Below are positions 11,314 through 20,942 of a stretch of DNA of 64,000 nucleotides, in pieces (positions within the stretch are counted from its first letter, which is position 1; each line of letters starts with the position of its first letter). The DNA comes from Sphingobium fluviale (GTDB lineage Bacteria > Pseudomonadota > Alphaproteobacteria > Sphingomonadales > Sphingomonadaceae), in NCBI RefSeq assembly GCF_004122115.1, contig NZ_SBKP01000011.1:45600-109599 (forward strand), written 5' to 3'. A program made the position numbers and the translations under genes. The notes beneath the pieces were generated by a model. That model was not told the origin of the DNA, searched no databases, and worked only from the letters and a program-made list of their open reading frames with translations.

Positions 11314-12000
11314 ATGCAGCACACGAACTTTTCCCACGGCGCGCGAACTGACGCCATGGATTCAATATTGATGGCCCTGGTCGAGGCGGATGGCACGGCG
11401 GCACAGCCGCATGTCCAATCGCTCTGCGCAGATGCCGGCAATCATGGCGCACGCCCGCTCGCTGCGCTGGCCGATGCCGCACATTATCTCTGCCTTCTGC
11501 ATGGGCGCTTTCCGGGCGTTGTCGATCATGCCGCTACACGCAGCACAGATAATGCCGCGCGCAAATGGCTGTTGCAGGTGTGTGAGGCCTTTGCCGATGA
11601 ACGCGCTACCCTGACCCGTGTTTCCGTTGCGCTTGGCCCGGTGCCGAGCACGAGCGGCCAGAACAACTGCGATTCGGCGGTGCTGCAACAGCGGCATGCA
11701 CTGGAAATGCTCTCCCAGTCCGATCGTCGCGGTTGCGCGATGGGGGCCGCGCTGACCTTGGTTCTGGACTGGGTGGGCGTGCGCCATCTACTGGATCGTG
11801 CGGCGATCCGCGCCGGGATCGAACCGAGCAAATGCGCGCTGCCGTCTGTGGAAGATACGCTTTCCGTTGCGCGCGCTATCGCCATTGATGAGGCCTCGGC
11901 CCGTGCCATCCAGTTCGGCGCGCGTCAGCTCCTCAACCAGCATCGCGGCCTGTGGGCGCTGATGCAGGCCCGTGCGAGCATCCGCACAACCGAAGGATAA
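11314..12000 (+). CDS. hypothetical protein, alpha-helical, about 228 residues
   Basis: I do not recognise a characterised family. The protein is rich in Ala and His, with no signal peptide or membrane segment, and looks like a soluble helical protein. The stretch around residues 20-75 (several His and Cys with HYLCLLHG) and residues 140-165 (CAMGAALTLVLDWVGVRHLL) are the most structured. The codon pattern matches its neighbours, so it is likely a real gene; it may be a lineage-restricted sphingomonad protein. It lies 154 bp after rpoD and 77 bp before the MoxR ATPase. Confidence 0.7.
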   Translation: MQHTNFSHGARTDAMDSILMALVEADGTAAQPHVQSLCADAGNHGARPLAALADAAHYLCLLHGRFPGVVDHAATRSTDNAARKWLLQVCEAFADERATLTRVSVALGPVPSTSGQNNCDSAVLQQRHALEMLSQSDRRGCAMGAALTLVLDWVGVRHLLDRAAIRAGIEPSKCALPSVEDTLSVARAIAIDEASARAIQFGARQLLNQHRGLWALMQARASIRTTEG

Positions 12001-12077
12001 GCCCGCCCTTCTTCGCTTGCTCTGGCGGCCAGCCCGTTCTACGCCCCGTGCAGTGCAACATGGGGAAGACCAGATTC

Positions 12078-12917
12078 ATGCGTTTTGAAGGCACCGCCGA
12101 TTATGTCGCCACAGCTGACCTGAAGGTCGCGGTTAACGCCGCCGTGTTGTTGCGGCGACCGCTATTGGTGAAGGGCGAGCCGGGCACGGGCAAAACCGTG
12201 CTGGCACAGCAGATCGCCGCCGCGCTCGACGCACCGCTGATCGAGTGGAACATCAAGTCCACGACCAAGGCGCATCAGGGCCTCTATGAATATGACGCCG
12301 TGGCCCGCCTGCGTGATGGGCAACTGGGCGACGAACGCGTCCATGACATTTCCAACTATATCCGCAAGGGCAAGTTGTGGGAGGCGTTCACCTCCCCCAA
12401 GCTGCCGGTGCTGCTGATCGACGAGATCGACAAGGCCGACATCGAGTTCCCCAACGATCTGCTACAGGAGCTGGATCGGATGGAGTTCCATGTCTATGAG
12501 ACGGGCGAGACGGTGAAGGCACAGGAGCGCCCGATCGTCGTCATCACCTCGAACAATGAGAAGGAGCTGCCTGACGCCTTCCTGCGCCGCTGCTTCTTCC
12601 ACTATATCCAGTTCCCGGACCGGGAGACAATGCAGGCGATCATCGACGTGCACTTCCCCGGCATCCAGAAGATATTGGTGAGCCGCGCTTTGGAGATTTT
12701 CTATAGCGTACGGGAGGTGCCGGGCCTCAAGAAAAAACCCAGCACGAGCGAGCTGCTCGACTGGCTGAAGCTGTTGCTGGCAGAGGACATGCCGCTCGAC
12801 GTGCTGCAATCGCAGGATACGCGCAAGGCCATCCCGCCGCTGCACGGCGCATTGCTGAAGAACGAGCAGGACGTGATGCTGTTCGAGCGGCTGGCGTTTA
12901 TGAGCCGGCGGGGGTGA
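12078..12917 (+). CDS. MoxR-family AAA+ ATPase
   Basis: The protein has 279 residues from the ATG at 12078. That start is preceded by GGGGAAG at a suitable distance; upstream in-frame starts lack such a site. Walker A is GEPGTGKT (33-40), Walker B is LLIDEID (112-118), and sensor 1 is VVITSNNEKELPD with the arginine-finger region LRRCFF. MoxR ATPases act with VWA-domain partners to mature or insert cofactors in target enzymes. A VWA protein is encoded two genes downstream (13351), and the short gaps suggest one operon. Confidence 0.92.
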   Translation: MRFEGTADYVATADLKVAVNAAVLLRRPLLVKGEPGTGKTVLAQQIAAALDAPLIEWNIKSTTKAHQGLYEYDAVARLRDGQLGDERVHDISNYIRKGKLWEAFTSPKLPVLLIDEIDKADIEFPNDLLQELDRMEFHVYETGETVKAQERPIVVITSNNEKELPDAFLRRCFFHYIQFPDRETMQAIIDVHFPGIQKILVSRALEIFYSVREVPGLKKKPSTSELLDWLKLLLAEDMPLDVLQSQDTRKAIPPLHGALLKNEQDVMLFERLAFMSRRG

Positions 12918-12921
12918 CGAC

Positions 12922-13347
12922 ATGGCGATAGAAGGCGGATGTTTGTGCGGCCAAGTACGGTTCAGGATCAGTGCTGACCCCATGGGTGCGCGCATGTGCT
13001 GGTGCCGCGACTGTCAGAGGATTGCCAGTGGTTCAGCGACCGTCAACGTCCTTTTCCCAGAGGAAGCTGTTACCTATGTAGGGGACATCGTAACCTTTGC
13101 GATGATTGCAGACAGCGGCAACCGGGTGGAGCGTGGATTTTGCCCGAACTGCGGCGCGCAGATGTATAGCCGCACGATTGAGCCTGCCGGCTTGCCGATG
13201 CGTGTGCGCGCGGGCACCCTCGACAACCCTGAACTCATGCCACCGCAAGCGATCATCTGGACGACAAGCGCACCGTCATGGGCACAGCTCGACCCTGCTT
13301 TGCCGCATCATCCGAAGGGGCCGGAGTCCGCGCCCCTGAACCGGTAA
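12922..13347 (+). CDS. GFA family (glutathione-dependent formaldehyde-activating fold) protein
   Basis: The 141-residue protein has the zinc-ligand pattern of the GFA/CENP-V fold: GGCLCGQVRFRI at the start, CWCRDCQRI at about residues 31-39, and FCPNCGAQMY at about 73-82. The family name comes from a glutathione-formaldehyde enzyme, but most members have no proven activity. It lies 4 bp after the MoxR gene and 3 bp before the VWA gene, so it is inserted in what is normally a two-gene MoxR-VWA operon. Confidence 0.88.
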   Translation: MAIEGGCLCGQVRFRISADPMGARMCWCRDCQRIASGSATVNVLFPEEAVTYVGDIVTFAMIADSGNRVERGFCPNCGAQMYSRTIEPAGLPMRVRAGTLDNPELMPPQAIIWTTSAPSWAQLDPALPHHPKGPESAPLNR

Positions 13348-13350
13348 CTT

Positions 13351-14532
13351 ATGCTCCTTAACTTCCTCGATGAACTCCGCTCTGCCGGCATCCCTGCCTC
13401 CGTCAAGGAGCATCTGGTGCTGCTCGATGCGCTGGAGAAGGAGGTGATCGAGCGGACGCCGGAGGCGTTTTACTATCTTGCCCGCGCTACTTATGTAAAG
13501 GACGAGGGGTTGATCGACCGGTTCGATCAGGTGTTCGCCAAAGTGTTCAAGGGCGTATTTTTGGACATTCCCGGCAATATCACCGGCGATATTCCGGAGG
13601 ACTGGCTGCGCGCCGTGGCGGAGAAGTTCCTCAGCCCGGAGGAGATGGAGAAGATCAAGTCGCTGGGTGACTGGGACGAGATCATGGAGACGCTCAAGAA
13701 GCGCCTCGAAGAGCAGCATGGTCGACATCAGGGTGGCAGCAAGTGGATTGGCACCGGCGGCACCTCGCCGTTTGGCAACAGCGGTTATAATCCCGAAGGC
13801 GTGCGCATCGGCGGCGAATCCCGCCACAAGCGCGCCATCAAGGTATGGGAAAAGCGCGAGTTCCAGAACCTCGACTCGACGCGCGAGCTGGGTACGCGCA
13901 ACATCAAGGTCGCGCTGAGGCGCCTGCGCCGCTTTGCGCGTGAGGGCGCTGCGGAAGAGCTGGACATGGGCGCTACCATCGAGGGCACGGCAAAGCGCGG
14001 TTTCCTCGACATCCAGATGCGGCCAGAGCGGCGCAATGCAGTGAAGCTGCTGCTGTTCCTCGATGTCGGCGGATCGATGGACCCGCACATCAGGCTGACC
14101 GAGGAGCTGTTCAGCGCGGCAACGAGCGAATTCAAGAAAATGGAGTTCTTCTATTTTCACAACTGTCTGTATGAGGGCGTGTGGAAGGACAACCGCCGCC
14201 GCTGGTCTGAACGGATCAATACATGGGACATCCTTCACAAATATGGCCATGATTACAAGGTGATCTTCGTCGGCGATGCCGCGATGAGTCCATACGAGAT
14301 CACGCATGCTGGCGGCAGTGTCGAGCATATGAACGAGGAGGCGGGCGCGGCTTGGCTGGAACGGGTTGCGCGCACCTATCCCGCAACCGTGTGGCTCAAC
14401 CCCGAAAAGCGCGATTATTGGGACTATAGCCAGTCCAACCGCATGATCCGGCAGTTGCTAGACGAGCGGATGTTCCCTCTCTCGCTCGACGGGCTGGACG
14501 ACGCGATGCGTGAATTGAGCCGCAAACGCTGA
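13351..14532 (+). CDS. VWA domain-containing CoxE-like protein
   Basis: The 393-residue protein is the usual partner of the MoxR ATPase. The N-terminal half is helical with a Gly-rich linker (GGSKWIGTGGTSPFG). The C-terminal von Willebrand A domain starts LLLFLDVGGSMDP. The metal-site motif DxGGS differs from the classical DxSxS by having Gly at the middle serine, so its metal binding may be altered. Families of this type help assemble metal-containing enzymes, but the client here is unknown because no obvious target enzyme is next to it. Confidence 0.88.
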   Translation: MLLNFLDELRSAGIPASVKEHLVLLDALEKEVIERTPEAFYYLARATYVKDEGLIDRFDQVFAKVFKGVFLDIPGNITGDIPEDWLRAVAEKFLSPEEMEKIKSLGDWDEIMETLKKRLEEQHGRHQGGSKWIGTGGTSPFGNSGYNPEGVRIGGESRHKRAIKVWEKREFQNLDSTRELGTRNIKVALRRLRRFAREGAAEELDMGATIEGTAKRGFLDIQMRPERRNAVKLLLFLDVGGSMDPHIRLTEELFSAATSEFKKMEFFYFHNCLYEGVWKDNRRRWSERINTWDILHKYGHDYKVIFVGDAAMSPYEITHAGGSVEHMNEEAGAAWLERVARTYPATVWLNPEKRDYWDYSQSNRMIRQLLDERMFPLSLDGLDDAMRELSRKR

Positions 14533-14667
14533 CCCCTCTCCTCTGATTTGTAAAATCATCGCACCGTAAAAATACTGACTCAACATCGTGCGTTTATATG
14601 ATATGGTTAACGCAACATATTGCTTTTGATACGAATTGATGCCGGGGAACAAGCGGGGGTTAATTCA

Positions 14668-15090
14668 ATGAAGCAGAGCAGAAACCGCGGACGCGGTGCT
14701 AACAGTCGTCGTCGCAGCAACGCACCTGCGATCATTTGTCTTCCGCATACGAAACCTCCTGTCACCCCTCCCCGCAAGGAGCCGGAAGCTCTTCGCGCCT
14801 TTGCGCTACCCCGACTGCGCGAGCCACTGACAAGGGGAACTGAGGCCTCCCCTGACATTGGCACCACCTCCCCAGCCCCGCTTCCGCGTAATCGCGCGCT
14901 GGTGGTGCAGAGAAAAGGTATCGCGACACTCGGTCAGTGGCTGCGCAAGCTGGTGATGAAGCCCAAAAAGGCCGCGCTCACTATCGACAAGGCATCGGCG
15001 AAAACACAGGTGAGAGCGCTTCGGGTCGAAGTGGCGCAGCTCCAGCGGTCTCTGGATCAACTCATGGCGCAACTTAAACAAGCGCAGTAG
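14668..15090 (+). CDS. small basic hypothetical protein with C-terminal coiled coil
   Basis: Unrecognised. The ATG at 14668 (MKQSRNRGRGANSRRR...) has GCGGGGG about ten bases upstream, better than the earlier in-frame ATG at 14620. The 140-residue product starts very Arg/Pro-rich and apparently disordered, then has a basic segment (QWLRKLVMKPKKA). It ends in a heptad-like helix (VRALRVEVAQLQRSLDQLMAQLKQ), so self-association or nucleic-acid binding is possible. It stands alone, convergent with the Entner-Doudoroff operon. Confidence 0.5.
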   Translation: MKQSRNRGRGANSRRRSNAPAIICLPHTKPPVTPPRKEPEALRAFALPRLREPLTRGTEASPDIGTTSPAPLPRNRALVVQRKGIATLGQWLRKLVMKPKKAALTIDKASAKTQVRALRVEVAQLQRSLDQLMAQLKQAQ

Positions 15091-15137
15091 CGCGCATATT
15101 CATTCGCTTGGAGTCGTGTTCGATCTGATCGAACAGA

Positions 15138-15755
15138 TCATTTGCTTAGCAGAGAGGCTGCTTTGCGGGCATTTTCCTCTATGCCCGCCAGATCAGCTAA
15201 TCCACTCGGAACAAGCCAGCTACCACCGACACATAAAACCTGCTCATGCGCCAGCCACGATGCAGCGGTCTCAGACCGAATTCCGCCCGTGGGGCAAAAC
15301 TTCACGTGCCCAAACGGGCCGCACAGCGCCTTGAGCGCCGGAAGGCCACCGCTCGTTTCTGCCGGGAAGAATTTGAAATGCTCCAGGCCAAGGTCAAGAC
15401 CGCGCATCAGCTCCCCAGCAGTCACTATGCCAGGCAAGAAGGGAATGGCGCGCTCAATAGCCGCCAGACCCAGCCGTTCAGTAAGGCCAGGCGCAACGAT
15501 AAATTCCGCCCCCGCCTCAATCGCCTGATCGAGAGTAAGCTCATCAATCACCGTACCAGCGCCAACGATCGCGCCATCGACCCGCCTCATTTCACGAATG
15601 ACATCAAGGGCCGCAGGGGTGCGCAGGGTTACTTCCAGCACATTCAATCCTCCCGCAACAAGCGCGCGCGCTATGGGCTGTGCATCTGCGGGATCGTGAA
15701 TTACCAGAACCGGAATTACCGGGGCTGATCGCATGATCCGTTCGACTGGTTTCAT
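15138..15755 (-). CDS. eda: 2-dehydro-3-deoxy-phosphogluconate (KDPG) aldolase
   Basis: The 205-residue enzyme splits KDPG into pyruvate and glyceraldehyde 3-phosphate, the last Entner-Doudoroff step. The motif LEVTLRTPAALD carries the catalytic Glu, and FKFFPAETSGG carries the Schiff-base Lys. GAGTVID and FCPTGGI are the other TIM-barrel phosphate-binding landmarks. The open frame extends upstream into glk, but the ATG at 15755 overlaps the glk stop as ATGA, which fixes the start. It is the last gene of the operon. Confidence 0.96.
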   Translation of the reverse strand: MKPVERIMRSAPVIPVLVIHDPADAQPIARALVAGGLNVLEVTLRTPAALDVIREMRRVDGAIVGAGTVIDELTLDQAIEAGAEFIVAPGLTERLGLAAIERAIPFLPGIVTAGELMRGLDLGLEHFKFFPAETSGGLPALKALCGPFGHVKFCPTGGIRSETAASWLAHEQVLCVGGSWLVPSGLADLAGIEENARKAASLLSK

Positions 15756-16726
15756 AGTCCATGCTCCTGTGCGAAGGCGGCGGCGGCCCCGTAAAGTCCC
15801 GGCTGAGGGTGCGTGATAATGTGAACGGGTATCGTTTCCATCAGATGCTGAAAACGCCCCTTGGCGACAAAACGGCTCATGAACCCGGACTGGCCAAGTT
15901 GCTCCGCAATACGAAGACCAAGGCCGCCAGCTATCACCAGTGCCCTGCCGCCCTGCGCCAGCACAATATCCCCTGCAACGGAGCCGAGGCTCAGGCAAAA
16001 GCGCTCAAACGCCGCCGCAGCAAGACTATCGCTGCCTTCAAGCGCGCGGGTCCATAATTCGGCATCGCTCAATGCCACGACAGAGCGCCCCTCTTGGGCT
16101 GCCAGCACATGATAGATCACGGAAAGGCCGGGGCCGGATACCACCCGCTCGGCTGAAACGCGGGAAAACTGCTGGCGCAACCGCGAGAGGATCGCGTCCT
16201 CGATCGCGTCGAGTGGCGCATATCCGATATGCCCGCCTTCCGCTTCAACTACATGATAGTGATCTTTTCCGAGGACCAGGCTGGCAACCCCCAGCCCTGT
16301 GCCGGGGCCTATCACGCTGATAACAGCCTTGTTACGCCATGACTCAGCCGGGCCAGCGAGGTGTGTAAACTGAGTGTCAGGCAGGGTTGCGACAGCATGG
16401 CCCACCGCGCCGAAATCATTGATGAGCACGTGCCGGTCGACCTTCAATATTTGGCTGATCGTTGTGCGCTGGATGATCCATGGATTATTGGTGAGCTTGA
16501 GGACATCCCCGATAATCGTGGTGGCCAGTGCAATCGACGCCGAGCGCGGCAGTTCACGCCCAAGCATCTCGCCATATGCGTCCCAGGCGCTCTGCAAGCT
16601 GGCATAGTCTGCTGTCTTCAGCGTTACGGGTTCATCAAGCCGCACGACTTCGCCGTCGGATATTTCGGCGATTGCGAAACGGGCATGGGTTCCGCCAATA
16701 TCGACGGCAACGATCTCGTGGCTCAT
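15752..16726 (-). CDS. glk: glucokinase
   Basis: The 324-residue enzyme phosphorylates glucose with ATP. It begins [19 protein letters not shown], the phosphate-1 loop of the bacterial glucokinase family, with [20 protein letters not shown] and EGGHIGYAP following in the usual order. The start is set by an ATGA overlap with the edd stop; the longer open frame is shadow. Its place inside the Entner-Doudoroff operon lets free glucose enter the pathway. Confidence 0.96.
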   Translation of the reverse strand: MSHEIVAVDIGGTHARFAIAEISDGEVVRLDEPVTLKTADYASLQSAWDAYGEMLGRELPRSASIALATTIIGDVLKLTNNPWIIQRTTISQILKVDRHVLINDFGAVGHAVATLPDTQFTHLAGPAESWRNKAVISVIGPGTGLGVASLVLGKDHYHVVEAEGGHIGYAPLDAIEDAILSRLRQQFSRVSAERVVSGPGLSVIYHVLAAQEGRSVVALSDAELWTRALEGSDSLAAAAFERFCLSLGSVAGDIVLAQGGRALVIAGGLGLRIAEQLGQSGFMSRFVAKGRFQHLMETIPVHIITHPQPGLYGAAAAFAQEHGL

Positions 16727-18543
16727 AGCCCGGCTTCCGCAAGCATGGCGGAACCACCCTTCTCCGCGCAATCGGCATGATGCCGCATCAGTGCAAACAG
16801 CTCTCGCCCCACTCCGCTCGCTTCGGAAGGCTTGATACCATTCGGGCGTGCCGCCAGTTCTGCCGGGTCGATCAGGACATCCAGTGCGCCGTTAGTCGCG
16901 CAAAGCCGGATGACGTCGCCATCCCGTAGCTTAGCGAGTGGCCCACCCCGTGCCGCTTCCGGTGTCACATGGATGGCGGCAGGGACTTTGCCACTCGCGC
17001 CGGACATCCGGCCATCGGTCACCAATGCTACCCTGAAACCCTTGTCCTGCAGCACGCCGAGTGGGGGCGTAAGTTTGTGCAGCTCTGGCATCCCATTGGC
17101 CGCTGGCCCCTGCCAGCGCACCACAACGACCACATCACGATCAAGCTCCCCAGCTTTGAACGCAGCAACCACGGCATCCTGATCGTCAAAGACACGACAC
17201 GGTGCCTCAATAGTCCAGCGCTCTGGCTCTACTGCGCTGGTCTTGAACGTCGCACGGCCGAGATTACCCTGAACCAATCGCATCCCGCCGTCCGCGCTGA
17301 AGGGGTCAGCCACCTTGCGCAGAATCTCGGCATTTTTGCTGTGCGCTTCGGCTGGACTACAGCTAAGCTGATCACCCTCCAGCGTCGGTTGCACCGCGCC
17401 ATCCGACAACCCAGCCCCATAGACAGTCAGAATGTCGTCATGGGCGAGGCCCGCATGTATCAGCTCACGGATCACGAAGGGCATCCCGCCTGCGGCCGCG
17501 AAATGATTTACGTCACCCGCGCCATTCGGGTAAATGCGCGCGATCAGGGGGACCACAGACGATAGCCTGTCGATATCTTCCCAGTTTATGATGATGCCTG
17601 CAGCGCGCGCGATAGCTGGGATATGAAGCATATGGTTGGTAGAGCCGCCTGTCGCCAGCAAGCCCACGACAGCATTGACAATAGCCTTCTCATCCACGCA
17701 CCGCCCCAATGGCCGATAGTCGTCCCCCTCTTGGCCGATTTCGGTCAGACGATGGATCGCAGCACGGTTCAGTTCCTGACGCAGCCTGGTGTTCGGCGGC
17801 ACGAAGCTGCTGCCGGGCATATGGAGGCCCATCATCTCCATCATCATCTGGTTGGAGTTTGCCGTGCCATAAAAGGTGCAGGTGCCGACGCCATGATAGC
17901 TCTGTGCCTCGGCTTCAAGCAGCTCTGCCCTGCCCACCTTGCCCTCTGCAAATAGCTGACGAACGCGCGCTTTCTCCTTGTTGGCGAGGCCCGACCCCAT
18001 AGGGCCAGCGGGAATGAGGAGCGTTGGGAGATGCCCAAAGCGCAGCGCCCCGATTAACAGACCCGGCACGATCTTGTCGCAGATGCCTAGCAATGCTGCA
18101 CCCTCGAACATGCAGTGGCTCAGTGCCACCGCTGTCGACATGGCGATCACATCCCGGCTGAACAGAGACAATTGCATCCCGGCCTGCCCCTGCGTCACGC
18201 CGTCGCACATGGCAGGAACGCCGCCGGCAACCTGCGCAGTGGCCCCACGCTCACGGGCGAACAGCTTGATCTGATCGGGATAGCGACCATAGGGCTGATG
18301 CGCCGAGAGCATGTCGTTATAGGCGGTGACTATACCGATATTCATTGCCCGCGCACTGCGAATGGCCGGTTTATCCTCCTCTGCTGCCGCAAAGCCATGG
18401 GCAAGGTTGCCGCATGACAGCCGCGAGCGATCGCCGCCTTGCTCCCACGCGCGGTCTATCATGTCGAGATAGCGGGCGCGCCCCGGTCTGGAGCGTTCAA
18501 TAATGGCTTCCGTAACAGCCGCGACAACGGAGTTCAGTGTCAT
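16723..18543 (-). CDS. edd: phosphogluconate dehydratase
   Basis: The 606-residue iron-sulfur enzyme dehydrates 6-phosphogluconate to KDPG. It has family landmarks in order: [70 protein letters not shown] and [18 protein letters not shown]. The cysteines in the second, third and fourth of these motifs are the cluster-ligand positions known in the IlvD/Edd family. It is separated from pgl by 5 bases. Confidence 0.97.
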   Translation of the reverse strand: MTLNSVVAAVTEAIIERSRPGRARYLDMIDRAWEQGGDRSRLSCGNLAHGFAAAEEDKPAIRSARAMNIGIVTAYNDMLSAHQPYGRYPDQIKLFARERGATAQVAGGVPAMCDGVTQGQAGMQLSLFSRDVIAMSTAVALSHCMFEGAALLGICDKIVPGLLIGALRFGHLPTLLIPAGPMGSGLANKEKARVRQLFAEGKVGRAELLEAEAQSYHGVGTCTFYGTANSNQMMMEMMGLHMPGSSFVPPNTRLRQELNRAAIHRLTEIGQEGDDYRPLGRCVDEKAIVNAVVGLLATGGSTNHMLHIPAIARAAGIIINWEDIDRLSSVVPLIARIYPNGAGDVNHFAAAGGMPFVIRELIHAGLAHDDILTVYGAGLSDGAVQPTLEGDQLSCSPAEAHSKNAEILRKVADPFSADGGMRLVQGNLGRATFKTSAVEPERWTIEAPCRVFDDQDAVVAAFKAGELDRDVVVVVRWQGPAANGMPELHKLTPPLGVLQDKGFRVALVTDGRMSGASGKVPAAIHVTPEAARGGPLAKLRDGDVIRLCATNGALDVLIDPAELAARPNGIKPSEASGVGRELFALMRHHADCAEKGGSAMLAEAGL

Positions 18544-18548
18544 AATAT

Positions 18549-19160
18549 CTACTCTGTCCAGAAGATGCTGACTGGAGAGCGGGCTGCTGCAAGAAGGTCT
18601 GCGATGGGAAGCCCTCGTCGTCCCGCGATCACGCTTTCCAGAATTTCACGCTTCTGCTGCCCACGGACAACAAGGATGATTTCTCCTGCATCCGTGAGGG
18701 CGGAAAGTGTTAAGGTCAGCCGCTCAAAAGGTGCCTCTGGCGGCATCGGGTCTGGCATGACAGCAACAACCGCAGGCGGAAGCTCAGGAGACGGGGCGCT
18801 GCCCGGAAAAATCGAGGCGATATGTCCGTCCTCACCCATGCCGAGCCAGACCAGATCAAAGCGCCCTCCGGTCCATGGCCCGTCCGAAAGCGGCGCGAGT
18901 TGAACAGGCTTGCCTGCAAATGCGCGGGACAATAGCCCGAAATTGCTAGCCGGATGGTCAACCGGCACAATCCGGTCGTCGACCAGATCAATCCGCAGCT
19001 CATGCCAGGGAAGATCGAAGGTCGTAAGGCGATCCATGATGCCGACAGGCGTTTTTCCTCCCGGCACGCCTAAATGGCGCGCGCCTGACGCTATCTTCTC
19101 TGCCAGATAGCGTGCGACGGCTGCGTCGCTGCCATCAGGCGCCCACTGCACCTCAATCAT
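18549..19160 (-). CDS. pgl: 6-phosphogluconolactonase
   Basis: The 203-residue protein hydrolyses 6-phosphogluconolactone to 6-phosphogluconate. It shows the PGL/NagB fold landmarks: [33 protein letters not shown] and [17 protein letters not shown]. It sits between zwf (8-bp overlap) and edd, exactly where pathway order predicts. Confidence 0.96.
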   Translation of the reverse strand: MIEVQWAPDGSDAAVARYLAEKIASGARHLGVPGGKTPVGIMDRLTTFDLPWHELRIDLVDDRIVPVDHPASNFGLLSRAFAGKPVQLAPLSDGPWTGGRFDLVWLGMGEDGHIASIFPGSAPSPELPPAVVAVMPDPMPPEAPFERLTLTLSALTDAGEIILVVRGQQKREILESVIAGRRGLPIADLLAAARSPVSIFWTE

Positions 19161-20616
19161 GCCAGCTCACCCCGTCGCGTTCGGTCAGCGCGATAGCCCC
19201 TGTCGGTCCCCAGCTCCCGGCTCCATAGCCCTTGGGCGTTGCCTGCGCCTTGTCCCACTGAGCCCGTATTGCATCGACCCACTGCCACTGCGCCTCCACC
19301 TCGTCCCGATGCACAAAAAGGGTCTGGTCGTTGGCAATAAGATCCAGCAAAAGCCGCTCATAGGCTATGCGCCGCACTGTGCCTGAGAAGGCGTGGGTGA
19401 GCGAAAGGTCCAGCGGCACTTCGCGCAACACTATCCCTGCCTCATCAATGCCCGGCTCCTTGGCCATAACCAACAGCCGCACATATTCTTCAGGCTGAAG
19501 GCGGATGATCAGACGATTGGCAACGACCTGCCCGCCGCGCGCCGCAAAAATATTATGCGGCACCGGCTTGAACTGGATCACGATTTCGCTGCGCCGCTCA
19601 CCAAGGCGCTTGCCGGTGCGCAGGTAAAAGGGCACGCCATGCCAGCGCCAGTTATCAACATGGGCCTTAATCGCCACAAAGGTTTCGGTCCGAGATGGCT
19701 TTTCGAGTTCTTCGATATAGCCTTTGACCGGCTGGCCGTCGACTGCGCCTGCGCCATATTGGCCGATCACCCACTCCTGCTCGCCCACAGGGCGCAACGA
19801 ACGCAGGACTTTCACCTTTTCATCGCGGATCGCCGAAGCGTTGAATTCGGCGGGCGGCTCCATCGCGGTCAATGCGAGAAGCTGAAGCATGTGATTTTGC
19901 ACCATGTCGCGCAACGCGCCCGCGCCATCGTAAAAATCCGCGCGCCCCTCAAGGCCCACTGTCTCGCTGATCGTGATCTGGATATGCTCGATCGTCTGTG
20001 CGCTCCACAGTGGTTCAAACAGCATGTTGGCGAAACGCAACGCCAGCAGATTCTGTACCGTCTCCTTGCCAAGATAGTGATCGATGCGAAATGTCTGCGC
20101 CTCTGTGAACGCCTGAGCCACCGCTTCGTTGATCTGCCGCGAGCTCGCAAGATCGGTGCCGAGCGGCTTTTCGAGGCCGATGCGCACATCTTGTCCCGTT
20201 AGCCCTGCTTCTTTCAGGCCGCGCAGCGTCGCCTCGAACAAGGAGGGCGCGGTAGACAGAAAGATCGACAGGCCATCCGAAATGCTGCCGATGCGCGCCG
20301 CCAGCAAGCCGAAATCTTCTATCTTCGTTGCATCGAGCGGCTGATAATGCAGGCGCTCGACAAAGGCTTTCATTCCTACTTCGTTCTTGCGCCCCTCCGG
20401 CAGAAACTCCTCCAGCGCCGCATATGCCATGGCCCGAAAGCCTTCATCATCGAGGCTGCTGCGCGCCGTGCAAAAAATACGCAGATCAGGCGATATCAGC
20501 CGATCAAGGCTCAAGGCATAGAGCGAAGGCAACAGCATACGCCGGGAGAGGTCGCCCGTGGCACCGAACAGCAATATCGTGTTGCTATGGCGGCGCGCCG
20601 GTGCTGGCTGCATCAT
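19153..20616 (-). CDS. zwf: glucose-6-phosphate 1-dehydrogenase
   Basis: The 487-residue enzyme oxidises glucose 6-phosphate to the lactone with NAD(P). LFGATGDLSRRMLLPSLY is the nucleotide-binding motif, RIDHYLGKETVQNLLALRF is the substrate-site signature, and FYLRTGKRLGERRSEIVIQFK lies in the C-terminal domain. It is the first gene of the zwf-pgl-edd-glk-eda operon. Starts at the first or second Met cannot be separated. Confidence 0.97.
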   Translation of the reverse strand: MMQPAPARRHSNTILLFGATGDLSRRMLLPSLYALSLDRLISPDLRIFCTARSSLDDEGFRAMAYAALEEFLPEGRKNEVGMKAFVERLHYQPLDATKIEDFGLLAARIGSISDGLSIFLSTAPSLFEATLRGLKEAGLTGQDVRIGLEKPLGTDLASSRQINEAVAQAFTEAQTFRIDHYLGKETVQNLLALRFANMLFEPLWSAQTIEHIQITISETVGLEGRADFYDGAGALRDMVQNHMLQLLALTAMEPPAEFNASAIRDEKVKVLRSLRPVGEQEWVIGQYGAGAVDGQPVKGYIEELEKPSRTETFVAIKAHVDNWRWHGVPFYLRTGKRLGERRSEIVIQFKPVPHNIFAARGGQVVANRLIIRLQPEEYVRLLVMAKEPGIDEAGIVLREVPLDLSLTHAFSGTVRRIAYERLLLDLIANDQTLFVHRDEVEAQWQWVDAIRAQWDKAQATPKGYGAGSWGPTGAIALTERDGVSWHD

Positions 20617-20942
20617 ACCATTGCCCCGGCAACAGGCTGAAGCTTACGCCCAGAAAAAATGTTAGTTTCTTGCATTGATTTGCACCCTAAAACGGCTTTG
20701 TTGCATAACGAGGTAGCAGATTGCCTTGGTATGCAACTCTTTAAAGCCTTTCAAAACCGATGAATGCAAGCAAGACGTCTTCGCACTTGTCCAAGCATAC
20801 CCAAATGGAGCTGATTGGTCGCGAAAGTTGCGGCGGTTAGACAGCCAAGAGGGATTGCCCGCTTCAGCAGGGCTTGCCAAGGGTGGCGCGGGTTTCGGCA
20901 GCAACGGAATGGATACGGCAGGCTGTTCGGGTCAGGCTGGCT
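20617..20942. other. 326-bp gap between zwf and the meta-pathway operon
   Basis: I see no convincing gene. Open frames on both strands (for example 20662-20904 minus) lack family features. The zwf promoter should lie at the left side, but I see no clear -35/-10 pair. GGCTTTGTTGCATAAC at 20694-20709 resembles the ends of IS903-group (IS5 family) elements, but no transposase remnant or second end is visible. The gap is the border between housekeeping and catabolic genes. Confidence 0.4.

Noticed and set aside
9522..11441. A 639-residue open frame on the minus strand
   Set aside because: It is opposite rpoD, whose product is unmistakable; the translation has no domain features.
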